DNA from: Burkholderiales bacterium
GTDB taxonomy: Bacteria > Pseudomonadota > Gammaproteobacteria > Burkholderiales > Burkholderiaceae_C
Direction of reading: 5' to 3'
NCBI GenBank assembly: GCA_016185015.1
Contig: JACPOI010000022.1
Span: forward strand, 62,001-126,000
Length of the DNA stretch: 64,000 nucleotides
The position numbers and the translations under genes are program-made. The first letter of the stretch is position 1; every line of letters starts with the position of its first letter. Below the pieces are notes generated by a model. The model was not told where the DNA came from and did no database searches. It was given only the letters and a program-made list of their open reading frames with translations. Positions 55,881 through 64,000 of the stretch are shown piece by piece.

Positions 55881-56813
55881 TCAATCCGCCAGCAGGCTGG
55901 CACCGACCCAGCGCCCCGAGCGCACCAGCTCGCGCACGCAGTCGGCCAGCACCACCCGGGCGGCCAGGCCGGCGGGTGACAGCTCGTCGTCCGAGAGGCT
56001 GCACAGCACGTTGCGGCGGCGGGCCAAGGGATCAGCCAGCTCCGACAGGGCGAAGCGCTCGTCCGCATCGCGGTAGCGGCTCACCGCCGACCAGGGCTGC
56101 AGCGAGCCCCCGAGGCCGGCTTCGACCGCGTCCATCAGCATGGACAGGGAGTCGATCTCGGCCACCACGGTGGGCTGGATGCGCGCACGGCTGAACACGG
56201 CATCCAGCGCGGCACGCAGGCCGTGGCCGCCCGTGGGCATGATCAGCGGCACCCCCTTGAGGCTGGCCGCGCGCACCTGCGCGGGCAGCTTGCCCTTCAC
56301 ACTGCTGCGCGCGCGGATGTAATAGAGCTTCTCCTCCAGCAGCGGCATCACGCTCCAGCGCCGCCCCGGGTCGGTGTTGAACAGCACGGCCAGGTCCAGC
56401 TGGCGGGCATTGAGCATGGTGGTGACATGGCCCGACATGCTTTCCACCAGGTGCAGGCGCACATCGGGGTAACGCTCGCGCATGGCGCGCAGCAGGGGCA
56501 GGCCCAGCACCGCAGCCGTGGTGGGCGCCAGGCCCACGCTGACCGAACCCGAGAGCCGCGCCTGCTGGGCCGCGCGCGCGGCCTGCTCGGCGTGGCGCAG
56601 GGTCAGCTGGGCTTCCCGGAAAAAGGCCAGGCCGGCCTCGGTGGGCGTCACGCCCTTGCTGGAGCGCTGCAGCAGGCGGGTGGACAGCTCGCTCTCCAGC
56701 CGGCTGATCTGCTGGCTCAGGGCCGACTGCACCATGTCGAGCTCCAGCGCGGCCCGGCTCATGCTGCCGAGCTCCACCACCCGCACGAAATAACGGATCT
56801 GCCTGAGTTCCAT
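55881..56813 (-). CDS. LysR-type transcriptional regulator (copy 2)
   Basis: This 310-residue protein has an N-terminal helix-turn-helix ('[20 protein letters not shown]', '[20 protein letters not shown]') and an effector domain with '[20 protein letters not shown]' and '[20 protein letters not shown]', parallel to copy 1. Start ATG 56813; the longer open frame upstream is antisense to mnmA and was rejected. It is divergent from mnmA by only 51 bases, marking the edge of the catabolic region. Confidence 0.93.
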   Translation of the reverse strand: MELRQIRYFVRVVELGSMSRAALELDMVQSALSQQISRLESELSTRLLQRSSKGVTPTEAGLAFFREAQLTLRHAEQAARAAQQARLSGSVSVGLAPTTAAVLGLPLLRAMRERYPDVRLHLVESMSGHVTTMLNARQLDLAVLFNTDPGRRWSVMPLLEEKLYYIRARSSVKGKLPAQVRAASLKGVPLIMPTGGHGLRAALDAVFSRARIQPTVVAEIDSLSMLMDAVEAGLGGSLQPWSAVSRYRDADERFALSELADPLARRRNVLCSLSDDELSPAGLAARVVLADCVRELVRSGRWVGASLLAD

Positions 56814-56864
56814 AAAAGCCTGCTGTCTGCCTTGTTTGTCTGCGGCTGGGATAATCGCACACCT

Positions 56865-58019
56865 ATGGGTACAGCAGGCAAACAAAGGGTGGTGGTGGGT
56901 TTGAGCGGGGGCGTGGACTCTGCGGTCAGCGCCTGGCTGCTCAAACAGCAGGGTTACGAGGTCATCGGCATCTTCATGAAGAACTGGGAAGATGACGACG
57001 ACAGCGAATACTGCTCGTCCAACATCGACTTCGTGGACGCCGCCGCTGTGGCCGACGTGATCGGCATCGAGATCGAACACGTCAACTTCGCTGCCGAATA
57101 CAAGGACCGCGTCTTCGCCGAGTTCCTGCGCGAATACCAGGCCGGCCGCACGCCCAACCCCGACATCCTCTGCAACGCCGAGATCAAGTTCAAGGCCTTC
57201 CTGGACCACGCCATGCGCCTGGGCGCCGAGAAGATTGCGACAGGTCACTACGCAAGGGTGCGTCTGAACGAGCTGACCGGCAAACACGAACTGCTCAAGG
57301 GCCTGGACCCGAGCAAGGACCAGAGCTACTTTCTGCATCGCCTGAACCAAGCGCAGCTGAGCAAGACGCTGTTCCCCGTGGGCGAGTTGCACAAGACCGA
57401 GGTGCGCCGCATCGCGGCCGAGATCGGCCTGCCCAATGCCAAGAAGAAGGACAGCACGGGCATCTGCTTCATCGGCGAGCGCCCCTTCCGCGAGTTCCTG
57501 AACCGCTACATCCAGAAGGAACCCGGCCCCATCAAGGACGGCACACCCGCGCCCGGCGACAAGGCCTATGGCCGCACCATCGGCAAACACGAAGGCCTGA
57601 GCTTCTACACCCTGGGCCAGCGGCAAGGCCTGGGGATCGGCGGCATCAAGGCCAAGGGCGCGCAAAAGGGCGGCGGCGAACACGCCCCCTGGTTCGTCGC
57701 GCGCAAGGACATGGAGAAGAACACGTTGTGGGTGGTGCAGGGGCACGATCATCCGCTGCTGCTCTCGCCACAGCTGCATGCGCAAGATGCGAGCTGGGTG
57801 GCGGGCGAGCCGCCCAAGCCCGGGGCCCTGGCGGCCAAGACGCGCTACCGGCAGGCGGATGCGGCTTGCACGATCTCCGACATCGAGGGCGCGGGGTTCA
57901 GTCTGGTTTTCCCGGGGGCGCAGTGGGCGGTGACGCCGGGGCAGTCGGCTGTGTTGTATGACGGGGAGGTCTGTTTGGGTGGTGGCGTGATTGACGCTTC
58001 TCAAATTTCATTTCGCTAA
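56865..58019 (+). CDS. mnmA: tRNA-specific 2-thiouridylase MnmA
   Basis: This 384-residue enzyme thiolates U34 of tRNA-Lys, -Glu and -Gln. The PP-loop SGGVDS is at 14-19, and the two catalytic cysteines are Cys103 ('[12 protein letters not shown]') and Cys201 ('[11 protein letters not shown]'). 'GHYARV' and the C-terminal beta-barrel are present. Start ATG 56865 ([15 protein letters not shown]). The open frame upstream is antisense to LysR copy 2 and is not coding. Its usual partner nudJ is about 25 kb upstream. Confidence 0.96.
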   Translation: MGTAGKQRVVVGLSGGVDSAVSAWLLKQQGYEVIGIFMKNWEDDDDSEYCSSNIDFVDAAAVADVIGIEIEHVNFAAEYKDRVFAEFLREYQAGRTPNPDILCNAEIKFKAFLDHAMRLGAEKIATGHYARVRLNELTGKHELLKGLDPSKDQSYFLHRLNQAQLSKTLFPVGELHKTEVRRIAAEIGLPNAKKKDSTGICFIGERPFREFLNRYIQKEPGPIKDGTPAPGDKAYGRTIGKHEGLSFYTLGQRQGLGIGGIKAKGAQKGGGEHAPWFVARKDMEKNTLWVVQGHDHPLLLSPQLHAQDASWVAGEPPKPGALAAKTRYRQADAACTISDIEGAGFSLVFPGAQWAVTPGQSAVLYDGEVCLGGGVIDASQISFR

Positions 58020-58027
58020 GCGATCAA

Positions 58028-58330
58028 ATGCTTAAAGAAGTATTCCTATTGACCCGTCAATACTGGGCGGGCTTTCGTTGGAACTATGGAGTCCTCACGG
58101 CCCTGGTTCTGATAAGTCCATTTCCAATTTCATTTTCAGACCCGGCGGTTTTTATCGGCGTCCTCATAGCTTCCCCGTTGGTGATTTATGCGCAATTTCG
58201 CGCATTCATGCCAGCGCAGCGGAAGGAGCTTCCAGAACTTACCTGTATCGGCCTTGGGTTTATCGTGCCCGGACTGTTACTTGCTCTTCCAGCGCATGTT
58301 CTTGCAAGAGTTTTTAGCTCCACCTGGTAG
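58028..58330 (+). CDS. hypothetical small membrane protein
   Basis: This 100-residue protein has two or three hydrophobic segments (about 20-36, 40-58 and 72-95) and a basic loop 'FRAFMPAQRKELPEL'. I recognise no family. Base composition is visibly less GC-rich than mnmA or xdhC, consistent with recent acquisition. It begins eight bases after mnmA without a clear Shine-Dalgarno and ends ten bases before the antitoxin-like gene. Confidence 0.5.
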   Translation: MLKEVFLLTRQYWAGFRWNYGVLTALVLISPFPISFSDPAVFIGVLIASPLVIYAQFRAFMPAQRKELPELTCIGLGFIVPGLLLALPAHVLARVFSSTW

Positions 58331-58340
58331 GGGAATCGCC

Positions 58341-58580
58341 ATGTCCACCCGTCTTACCTCCCTAGAGCAACAAGCGCGCAGCCTCGCACCTGACGAACGC
58401 ACCAAGGTAGCGGATGTGGGGCTCGAATCGCCGCATGGCACTCCTCACCTAGAGATAGATGCTGCGTGGCAGCGTGAGTTCGCAGAACGTGTTGCGGCCT
58501 ACGACCGGGGCGAAACACAGGCCTACATGGCTGAAGAAGTTTTCGCCGCTGCCAAACTTCAAGGCACGCAAAGCAGGTGA
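58341..58580 (+). CDS. putative addiction-module antitoxin, orphan
   Basis: This 79-residue protein resembles the short 'addiction module component' antitoxins that pair with RelE/ParE toxins. Features are the N-terminal helix 'SLEQQARSLAPDERTKVAD', then 'EIDAAWQREFAERVAAYDRG', and the C-terminal 'MAEEVFAAAK' that normally clamps the toxin. AGGGGA precedes the ATG. No toxin gene follows; the stop overlaps the xdhC start as GTGA. It may be a remnant or act on a toxin elsewhere. Confidence 0.65.
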   Translation: MSTRLTSLEQQARSLAPDERTKVADVGLESPHGTPHLEIDAAWQREFAERVAAYDRGETQAYMAEEVFAAAKLQGTQSR

Positions 58581-59374
58581 TTACCGAACTGCAACTGGTC
58601 CTGGCTTATGAGCCTGCCGTGCTGGTTCACGTAGCCCAGACGCAAGGCTCGGCACCGCGAGAAACAGGTGCCTGGATGGCGGTATCGCCCACACGCGTCA
58701 TCGGCTCCATCGGCGGCGGCCATCTGGAGTTCAACGCCATTGCGCGAGCCCGGGCCATGCTCGCAGGCGAAGTGGTCCCGACCGAACCCCAGCGCGTGGC
58801 ACTCGGCCCCAGCATGGGCCAATGCTGCGGCGGTGTGGTGTTTCTGCGTTACGAGTTGCTGGGCCCGCAGGATGCGACCAACCTGGCGCAGCGCCTGCAA
58901 GCGCCCGCTACGCCCGTGGCGCTCTTCGGCGGCGGGCATGTGGGCCAGGCGATTGCGCGCCAGCTCGCGCACCTGCCCTTTGCCCTGCACTGGATCGACA
59001 GCCGCGACGAGATCTTCCCGGCGGACACAGCGCCCAATATCCGCTGCGAACATTCGGACCCGGTGCAGGCGGCCGTGGCCGACATCGCCCCGGGTTCGGC
59101 CGTGCTCATCATGAGCTTCAGCCATGCGGAAGACCTGGAGATCCTCGCTCTGTGCCTGCGCCGCGCGCGTGAGCAGAACGACCTGCCCTACATCGGCCTG
59201 ATCGGCAGCAAGAGCAAGTGGGCCACCTTTCGCCACCGGCTCGAAGCACGGGGTTTTGGCGAGGCGGACTTTGCGCGGGTGACCAGCCCCATCGGCGTGC
59301 CAGGCATCGCGGGCAAGCAGCCCGAGGTGATTGCGGTGGCGGTGGCGGCGCAGCTTTTGCAGCGCACTGCCTAG
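58577..59374 (+). CDS. xdhC: xanthine dehydrogenase accessory protein XdhC
   Basis: This 265-residue factor binds molybdenum cofactor, assists its sulfuration and inserts it into xanthine dehydrogenase. The N-terminal XdhC domain shows 'TQGSAPRETGAWMAV', 'GSIGGGHLEF' and 'GQCCGG' (81-86). A C-terminal Rossmann domain starts with 'VALFGGGHVGQAIARQLA' near 114 and includes 'IGLIGSKSKWATFRHRL'. The start is GTG 58577, overlapping the antitoxin stop. It faces away from xdhB/deaminase, with an AAA ATPase gene between them, an unusual order for this pathway. Confidence 0.92.
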   Translation: MITELQLVLAYEPAVLVHVAQTQGSAPRETGAWMAVSPTRVIGSIGGGHLEFNAIARARAMLAGEVVPTEPQRVALGPSMGQCCGGVVFLRYELLGPQDATNLAQRLQAPATPVALFGGGHVGQAIARQLAHLPFALHWIDSRDEIFPADTAPNIRCEHSDPVQAAVADIAPGSAVLIMSFSHAEDLEILALCLRRAREQNDLPYIGLIGSKSKWATFRHRLEARGFGEADFARVTSPIGVPGIAGKQPEVIAVAVAAQLLQRTA

Positions 59375-59447
59375 GCTTACGGCCTACTCAGTTGAGCCCA
59401 CCGCCCGTGGAGCAAAAGCAATGGGGCGTTGTGGCTCTCCGCTTTGC

Positions 59448-60644
59448 TCAGCGCACGGTGCGCCAATCAGCACCGGGCATGATGCGCTTCATGAACTGAT
59501 CAAACATCGGCACCGTGAAAGCCGTATCGCCATGGCTCGGGCTCCAGATCATGCCCTTGGAAATGAGCTGGTTGCGCATCGGCGCCAAAGCCGTGACCTT
59601 GCGATCCAGCATGCCGGCAATATCGCCGGAACGATGCGGCCCCGCACCCAGTTCCGCCATGGCGCGCAGATAGCGTTTTTCAGCAGGTGTCAGGCGATCA
59701 AAGCGCACGCGGAAAAAACTCTCGTCCAGCGCAGCAACGACCGAAACCGAAGCCAGGTTCACGTCTTGCAAGGAGATCGGCGAGCGAGTCGCCACATCCC
59801 AGACATGCTTGCCCCACATCTGCAGGAAATAGGGGTAGCCCTGGGTTTCACTCACGATTTTTTCCAAGGCAGCTGGCTCCAGCGTCACGCCCTGCTCCTG
59901 GGCCGGCACCGCGATCGCGTCGCGCGCGGCGCCCGCGTCCAGCGGACCGATGAACGGAAAATCAAACAGGCGTTCAGCGTATGACTTGGCGCGCCCCATG
60001 CGGCCGGGTAACTGCGGCAAGCCGGCGCCCACCAGCATCACTGGCAGCTGTCGTTGTGCGACTCGATGCAAGGCCGTGATCAGGGCCGCCATCTGCTCTT
60101 CCTCGACGTACTGCAACTCGTCGATGAAGATGATCAAAGCCGTACCCGCGCTCTTGGCCGCCTCACCTGCAACTTCCAGCAAGGCCTGCAAGTCGTGCTC
60201 CAGATCGCCGTTATCAGCCAAGCCCGGCTCGGGCTCGTAATCGATGCCTACTTCGATATCTGCGTACTTGACCTTCAGTGCCCGGGCAAAGCCGGCCAAA
60301 GCCTGCAGCGCGCGCTTGCCCAGCTCACGCGCCTGCTCCACCCGCGACAGACGCAGCAGAGCCTGCCGCAACTGCGGCGCCAGGATGGCGGGCAGGGAGC
60401 GACCTTCCGGCGCTTCGATGCGCAGAGTGTGCAGGCCCATTCCCTCCATCTCTGTGCACATCCGGTCCAGTAGCACCGTCTTGCCCACCCCGCGCAGCCC
60501 GATCAGAAGCAAGCTCTTGGCTGGTCGCCCGGCGCGGATGCGCTCACCCGCGATGCGCACCGTGTTGCGCAGTTCATCCCGTCCAGCCAGCTCAGGCGGG
60601 GGCGTTCCAGCGCCCGGGGCATAGGGATTGGTAATTGGATCCAT
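59448..60644 (-). CDS. AAA-family ATPase with C-terminal winged helix
   Basis: This 398-residue STAND/Orc-like P-loop protein has Walker A GLRGVGKT at 49-56 and Walker B LIIFIDE at 170-176. A sensor region contains 'PVMLVGAGLPQLPGRMG', and 'GYPYFLQMWGKHVWD' resembles Cdc6/Orc1-type lids. A C-terminal winged helix (about 315-390) starts 'LTPAEKRYLRAMAELG'. Such proteins are scattered accessory genes of unclear function, often near mobile DNA. It interrupts the xanthine dehydrogenase locus and has an AT-rich upstream region. Confidence 0.82.
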   Translation of the reverse strand: MDPITNPYAPGAGTPPPELAGRDELRNTVRIAGERIRAGRPAKSLLLIGLRGVGKTVLLDRMCTEMEGMGLHTLRIEAPEGRSLPAILAPQLRQALLRLSRVEQARELGKRALQALAGFARALKVKYADIEVGIDYEPEPGLADNGDLEHDLQALLEVAGEAAKSAGTALIIFIDELQYVEEEQMAALITALHRVAQRQLPVMLVGAGLPQLPGRMGRAKSYAERLFDFPFIGPLDAGAARDAIAVPAQEQGVTLEPAALEKIVSETQGYPYFLQMWGKHVWDVATRSPISLQDVNLASVSVVAALDESFFRVRFDRLTPAEKRYLRAMAELGAGPHRSGDIAGMLDRKVTALAPMRNQLISKGMIWSPSHGDTAFTVPMFDQFMKRIMPGADWRTVR

Positions 60645-60661
60645 ACCGCGATCTTATACAG

Positions 60662-60693
60662 ATATTATGCAAGTTACAAATTTTTATTAACTT
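60662..60693 (-). promoter_or_regulatory. promoter with overlapping dyad upstream of the AAA ATPase gene
   Basis: On the minus strand TTAATA (60690-60685) and TAATAT (60667-60662) are 17 bases apart, a good sigma-70 spacing. A perfect dyad AAGTTA-N11-TAACTT (60671-60693) overlaps the -35 element. The patch is strikingly AT-rich against its surroundings. Autoregulation by the winged-helix ATPase is only a guess. Confidence 0.45.
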
Positions 60694-60722
60694 TGATAAT
60701 ATATCCATAAATCAAACGGCGT

Positions 60723-62129
60723 TTAACGCGTACCAGCCTGCTGCGCGAGCTGCCAGGCCAGGACGTTCTGGCGTTCGATCAGCGCGCCCGTGTCCACCGT
60801 GGTCAGCTCGCCCTGGCGCACCACCACTTTGCCGTTGACCACCGTGTAGTCGGCGTTGTCGCTGGAACAGAGCATCAGCGCACCCACGGGGTCGTGCACG
60901 GCGGCGCCAGCCATGCTCAGGGTGTCGGTGCGGTACATGGCCAGGTCGGCGCACTTGCCGGGGGCAATCTGGCCGATGTCCGTGCGGCCCAGCACGCGCG
61001 CGCCGCCGCGTGTGGCCAGCCAGAGCGCGTCGCGCGGGGTCATTTCGCCGGGACCCGTATCGCAACCGAAGGGCTCCAACGCCTTGCCCACACGCGCGAG
61101 CAACATCGCCTGGCGTGCTTCGTTCAACAAATGGCCCGCGTCGTTGCTGGCGCTGCCGTCCACGCCCAGGCCCACGGGCACGCCCAGGTTCAAGAGCTTG
61201 CGCAGCGGCAAGATGCCGCTGGCCAGGCGCATATTGCTGCAGGGGCAGTGGGCAATGCCGGTGCCGGTCTTGGCGAACAGATGGCTGCCGTGTTCGTCGA
61301 GCTTCACGCAGTGGGCATGCCACACGTCTTGACCCACCCAGCCCAGCTCTTCCACGTACTCGGCCGGCGTGCAGTTGAAGTGCTCGCGCGTGTAGGCGAT
61401 GTCGTGGTCGTTCTCGGCCAGGTGGGTGTGCAGGCGCACACCGTAGGCGCGGGCCAGCTTGGCCGATTCGCGCATCAGGTCCTGGCTCACGGTAAAGGGG
61501 GAGCAGGGGGCCACGGCCACCTGCAGCATGGCGCCGGGTTTGGTGTCGTGCCAGGTCTCGATGAGGCGGCGCGTTTCCTGGAGGATGAAGTCTTCTTTTT
61601 CCACCACGCGGTCGGGTGGCAGGCCACCCTGGCTTTCGCCCACGCTCATGCTGCCGCGCGTGGCCGTGAAGCGCATGCCGATGGTCTGCGCGGCTTCGAT
61701 GCTGTCGTCCAGGCGCACGCCGTTGGGGTAGATGTAGAGATGGTCGCTGCTGGTGGTGCAGCCGCTGAGCAGCAGCTCGCCCATGGCCACCTGGTTGGAG
61801 ACCTTGACCATCTCGGGTGTGAGCCCGGCCCAGATGGGGTACAGGCCCTTGAGCCAGGAGAAGAGTTCGGCGTTCTGCACGCCAGGGATCGCGCGCGTGA
61901 GGCACTGCACCATGTGGTGGTGCGTGTTGACCATGCCGGGGATGACCACGTGCTTACGCGCGTCGATCACCTCGTCCACTTCGGCCACCAACGCGCGCAG
62001 GTCTGTGCCTGCGGGCAAGACGCGGTCGATGAAACCGTCACGAATCAGGATGGAGGCGTCTTTCAGCTCCGTGCGCGCGTCGTCCTGGGTGGCGATGCAG
62101 CGGGCGTCCTTGATGAGCAGGGTGGTCAT
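60723..62129 (-). CDS. 8-oxoguanine deaminase / amidohydrolase-family deaminase
   Basis: This 468-residue TIM-barrel amidohydrolase has the metal-binding 'GMVNTHHHMVQ' (His70 and His72), 'RLHTHLAENDHD', 'WHAHCVKLDEHG' and 'GLGVDGSASNDAGHLL' with the catalytic Asp. This pattern matches the 8-oxoguanine/isoguanine deaminase subgroup rather than GuaD. It starts nine bases after xdhB, so it should feed deaminated purine to xanthine dehydrogenase. The stop falls at the edge of the AT-rich patch. Confidence 0.87.
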   Translation of the reverse strand: MTTLLIKDARCIATQDDARTELKDASILIRDGFIDRVLPAGTDLRALVAEVDEVIDARKHVVIPGMVNTHHHMVQCLTRAIPGVQNAELFSWLKGLYPIWAGLTPEMVKVSNQVAMGELLLSGCTTSSDHLYIYPNGVRLDDSIEAAQTIGMRFTATRGSMSVGESQGGLPPDRVVEKEDFILQETRRLIETWHDTKPGAMLQVAVAPCSPFTVSQDLMRESAKLARAYGVRLHTHLAENDHDIAYTREHFNCTPAEYVEELGWVGQDVWHAHCVKLDEHGSHLFAKTGTGIAHCPCSNMRLASGILPLRKLLNLGVPVGLGVDGSASNDAGHLLNEARQAMLLARVGKALEPFGCDTGPGEMTPRDALWLATRGGARVLGRTDIGQIAPGKCADLAMYRTDTLSMAGAAVHDPVGALMLCSSDNADYTVVNGKVVVRQGELTTVDTGALIERQNVLAWQLAQQAGTR

Positions 62130-62138
62130 GAGTCGAAG

Positions 62139-64000
62139 TTAGTCCTGTAGAGCGCGCCACACACGTTCGGCCGTGGCCGGCGCGTCCATGGTGGCGGTAC
62201 CGTCGCCGCGGGCGGCGGCCACGGCTTCACGGATGGCTTCCCAGACGGCGATGGCCAGCATGAAGGGCGGTTCGCCCACGGCCTTGCTGCCGAAGACGTT
62301 GTCTTCGCGGTTGGGTTCGGGCCAGAAGTCCACGCGCATTTTTTCGGGCACGTCGCCCGTGGCGGGGATCTTGTAGGTGCTGGGCGCGTGGGTGGCGAGT
62401 TTGCCGTCGGCGTTCCAGACCAGTTCTTCGGTGGTGAGCCAGCCCATGCCCTGGATGAAACCGCCTTCGATCTGGCCGATGTCGATGGCCGGGTTGATGC
62501 TCTGCCCCACGTCGTACAGGATGTCCACGGCCAGCACACGGCTCTCGCCCGTGAGCGTGTCGATGGCCACCTCGCAGCAGGCCGCGCCGTAGGCAAAGTA
62601 ATAAAAGGGCCGGCCCGTGAGCGTGGTCTTGTCGTAGTGGATCTTGGGCGTGCGGTAGAAGCCGTCGCTCCAGAGCTGGATGCGGTTGGCGTAAGCGGCC
62701 TTGACCACTTCGCGGAAATCGCGCGTGCTGCCGGCGGCGAGGATCTTGCCGTTGGCAAAACGTACCTCACCCGCGCCACAGCCCTGCAGGCCGGCCACGA
62801 AGGCGGCCAGGTTCTCGCGCACCTCGCGCGCGGCGAACTGGGCCGCGCGGCCGTTGAGGTCGGTGCCGCTGGAGGCGGCGGTGGCGCTGGCATTGGGCAC
62901 ACGGGCCGTGTCGCTGGCGCTGACCAGCACGCGCTCAAACGGCAGGCCCAGCTCATCCGCCACGATCTGCGCCACCTTGGTGTGCAGGCCCTGGCCCATC
63001 TCGGTGCCGCCATGGTTCACCAGCACGCTGCCGTCTGCGTAGACATGCACCAGCGCGCCGGCCTGGTTGAACAGGGTGGCGGTGAAGCTGATGCCGAACT
63101 TCACGGGCGTGAGGGCCAGGCCTTTCTTGAGCACCGTGTGCTCGCGGTTCCAGGCGGCGATCTCGGCGCGGCGCTCGCGGTAACGCGCGGTCTGCGCCAG
63201 CTGAGTCATCAGCGGCTGCAGGATGTTGTCTTCCACCGTCATCTGGTAGTGGGTGACATTACGGTCCGCGATGCCGTAGAGGTTGCGCAGGCGCACATCC
63301 AGTGGGTCGCGGCCCAGCTGGCGCGCAATGTCGCCCAGGATGGTCTCGATGGCGATCACGCCCTGCGGGCCGCCGAAGCCGCGGAAGGCGGTATGGCTCT
63401 GCGTGTTAGTGCGGCAGCGGTAGCTGTCGATGCGCACATCGCTCAGGAAATAGGCGTTGTCGCTGTGGAAGACGGCGCGGTCGGCCACGGGGCCCGAGAG
63501 GTCGGCGCTGAAACCGCACTCGGCCAGCAGGGTGAGCTGCAAGGCGGTGATGAGCCCCTCGTCGTCATAACCCACGGTGTAGTCGTAGGCAAAGGGGTGG
63601 CGCTTGCCGGTGACCATGAAATCGTCGTCGCGGTCCAGGCGCAGTTTGACGGGGCGGCCGGTCTTGCGCGCGGCCAGCGTGGCCCACACTGCCAGATGGC
63701 CGGCCTGCGTTTCCTTGCCGCCGAAACCGCCGCCCATGCGCCGGCATTCCACGCGCACGCGGTGGTTGTCCAGCCCCAGGGCGTGGGCCACCCAGTGCTG
63801 GATCTCGCCCGGGTGCTGGGTGCTGCTGTAGATGAGCCACTGCTGCTGTTCCTGCGGCACGGCGTAGGCGATCTGGCCTTCGAGATAGAAGTGCTCCTGG
63901 CCACCGACCTCGAAGCTGCCGCTCAGCGTGTGCTTCGCCTTCTTCATCGCCTGCTCGGGTTCACCGCGCTTCACGGTGACGGGCGGCAGCACATAACTTT
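62139..64000 (-). CDS. xdhB: xanthine dehydrogenase molybdopterin-binding subunit (N-terminus outside window)
   Basis: The frame is open to base 64000, so the 5' end is missing. About 620 residues are visible of a family near 770-800. Features of the molybdenum-binding subunit are 'FYLEGQIAYAVPQE' near the start, 'RMGGGFGGKETQ' (the GGGFGGK contact), 'HTAFRGFGGPQG' with the active-site Arg, 'NHGGTEMGQGLHTKVAQI' and 'GSKAVGEPPFMLAIAV' with the catalytic Glu. It oxidises hypoxanthine and xanthine to urate. xdhA would lie beyond the window. Confidence 0.95.
   Translation of the reverse strand, partial: SYVLPPVTVKRGEPEQAMKKAKHTLSGSFEVGGQEHFYLEGQIAYAVPQEQQQWLIYSSTQHPGEIQHWVAHALGLDNHRVRVECRRMGGGFGGKETQAGHLAVWATLAARKTGRPVKLRLDRDDDFMVTGKRHPFAYDYTVGYDDEGLITALQLTLLAECGFSADLSGPVADRAVFHSDNAYFLSDVRIDSYRCRTNTQSHTAFRGFGGPQGVIAIETILGDIARQLGRDPLDVRLRNLYGIADRNVTHYQMTVEDNILQPLMTQLAQTARYRERRAEIAAWNREHTVLKKGLALTPVKFGISFTATLFNQAGALVHVYADGSVLVNHGGTEMGQGLHTKVAQIVADELGLPFERVLVSASDTARVPNASATAASSGTDLNGRAAQFAAREVRENLAAFVAGLQGCGAGEVRFANGKILAAGSTRDFREVVKAAYANRIQLWSDGFYRTPKIHYDKTTLTGRPFYYFAYGAACCEVAIDTLTGESRVLAVDILYDVGQSINPAIDIGQIEGGFIQGMGWLTTEELVWNADGKLATHAPSTYKIPATGDVPEKMRVDFWPEPNREDNVFGSKAVGEPPFMLAIAVWEAIREAVAAARGDGTATMDAPATAERVWRALQD

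Noticed and set aside
31870-56864. Integrative element with att sites around the catabolic region
   Set aside because: No integrase, transposase, tRNA gene or matching direct repeats are seen at the two edges.
59375-59447. Toxin gene downstream of xdhC to pair with the antitoxin
   Set aside because: The gap is only 73 bases and holds no open frame of suitable length on either strand.
1-64000. tRNA, rRNA, CRISPR arrays, prophage or insertion sequences
   Set aside because: No cloverleaf-like or T-loop signatures in gaps, no short regularly spaced repeats, and no transposase or phage-like reading frames.

Overview
The window is GC-rich chromosomal DNA, tightly packed, with many 4-base ATGA or GTGA gene overlaps. 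Gene content and order point to a betaproteobacterium of the order Burkholderiales, most likely a Comamonadaceae-like organism. The evidence is the argS-SPOR-dsbA run, the bamE-dapB-leuS-lptE-holA-proA string divergent from fur, hprK-ptsN-hpf, fused pntA, Bug-type solute receptors and a GC-rich interspersed repeat. The taxon is an inference, because no rRNA gene is present.

Layout. 1-7.4 kb: the tail of a LysR regulator, psiF, argS, a SPOR protein, dsbA, kup and gshA. 7.5-14.8 kb: a minus-strand housekeeping string of bamE, dapB, leuS, lptE, holA, proA and a small cytochrome c. 14.8-17.2 kb: fur facing hprK, ptsN and hpf. 17.5-20.3 kb: a split phosphorelay (GAF/PAS histidine kinase, lone receiver, Hpt). 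20.6-27.5 kb: corA, a small membrane protein, mtnN, fadD, pntB and pntA. 27.7-31.3 kb: a coupled plus-strand cluster of receiver, YaiO-like barrel, HEAT protein and GT2 glycosyltransferase, followed by a NudJ-type Nudix gene.

31.9-54.1 kb is a long minus-strand catabolic region. It encodes a branched-chain-type ABC importer whose LivM, LivG and LivF parts are one polypeptide, a cupin, two paralogous aldehyde dehydrogenases, two TPP enzymes (one whole, one split), two SDRs, two FAD dehydrogenases (one TcuA with its partner TcuB), two Bug receptors, a leaderless periplasmic-binding-fold protein, a MmgE/PrpD protein and a D-2-hydroxyacid dehydrogenase. Two paralogous LysR genes and a secreted GlcG/HbpS protein follow, up to 56.8 kb. 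The region looks like an uncharacterised pathway for a polycarboxylate or hydroxy-/keto-acid. Dehydrogenation, TPP-dependent decarboxylation and aldehyde oxidation are each provided twice. It sits exactly between nudJ and mnmA, which are neighbours in E. coli, so it appears to be an accessory insertion.

56.9-64 kb: mnmA, a low-GC membrane protein, an orphan addiction-module antitoxin overlapping xdhC, an AAA ATPase with an AT-rich promoter region, a purine-type deaminase and the large molybdenum subunit of xanthine dehydrogenase (cut by the window end). Together these form a disturbed purine-catabolism locus.
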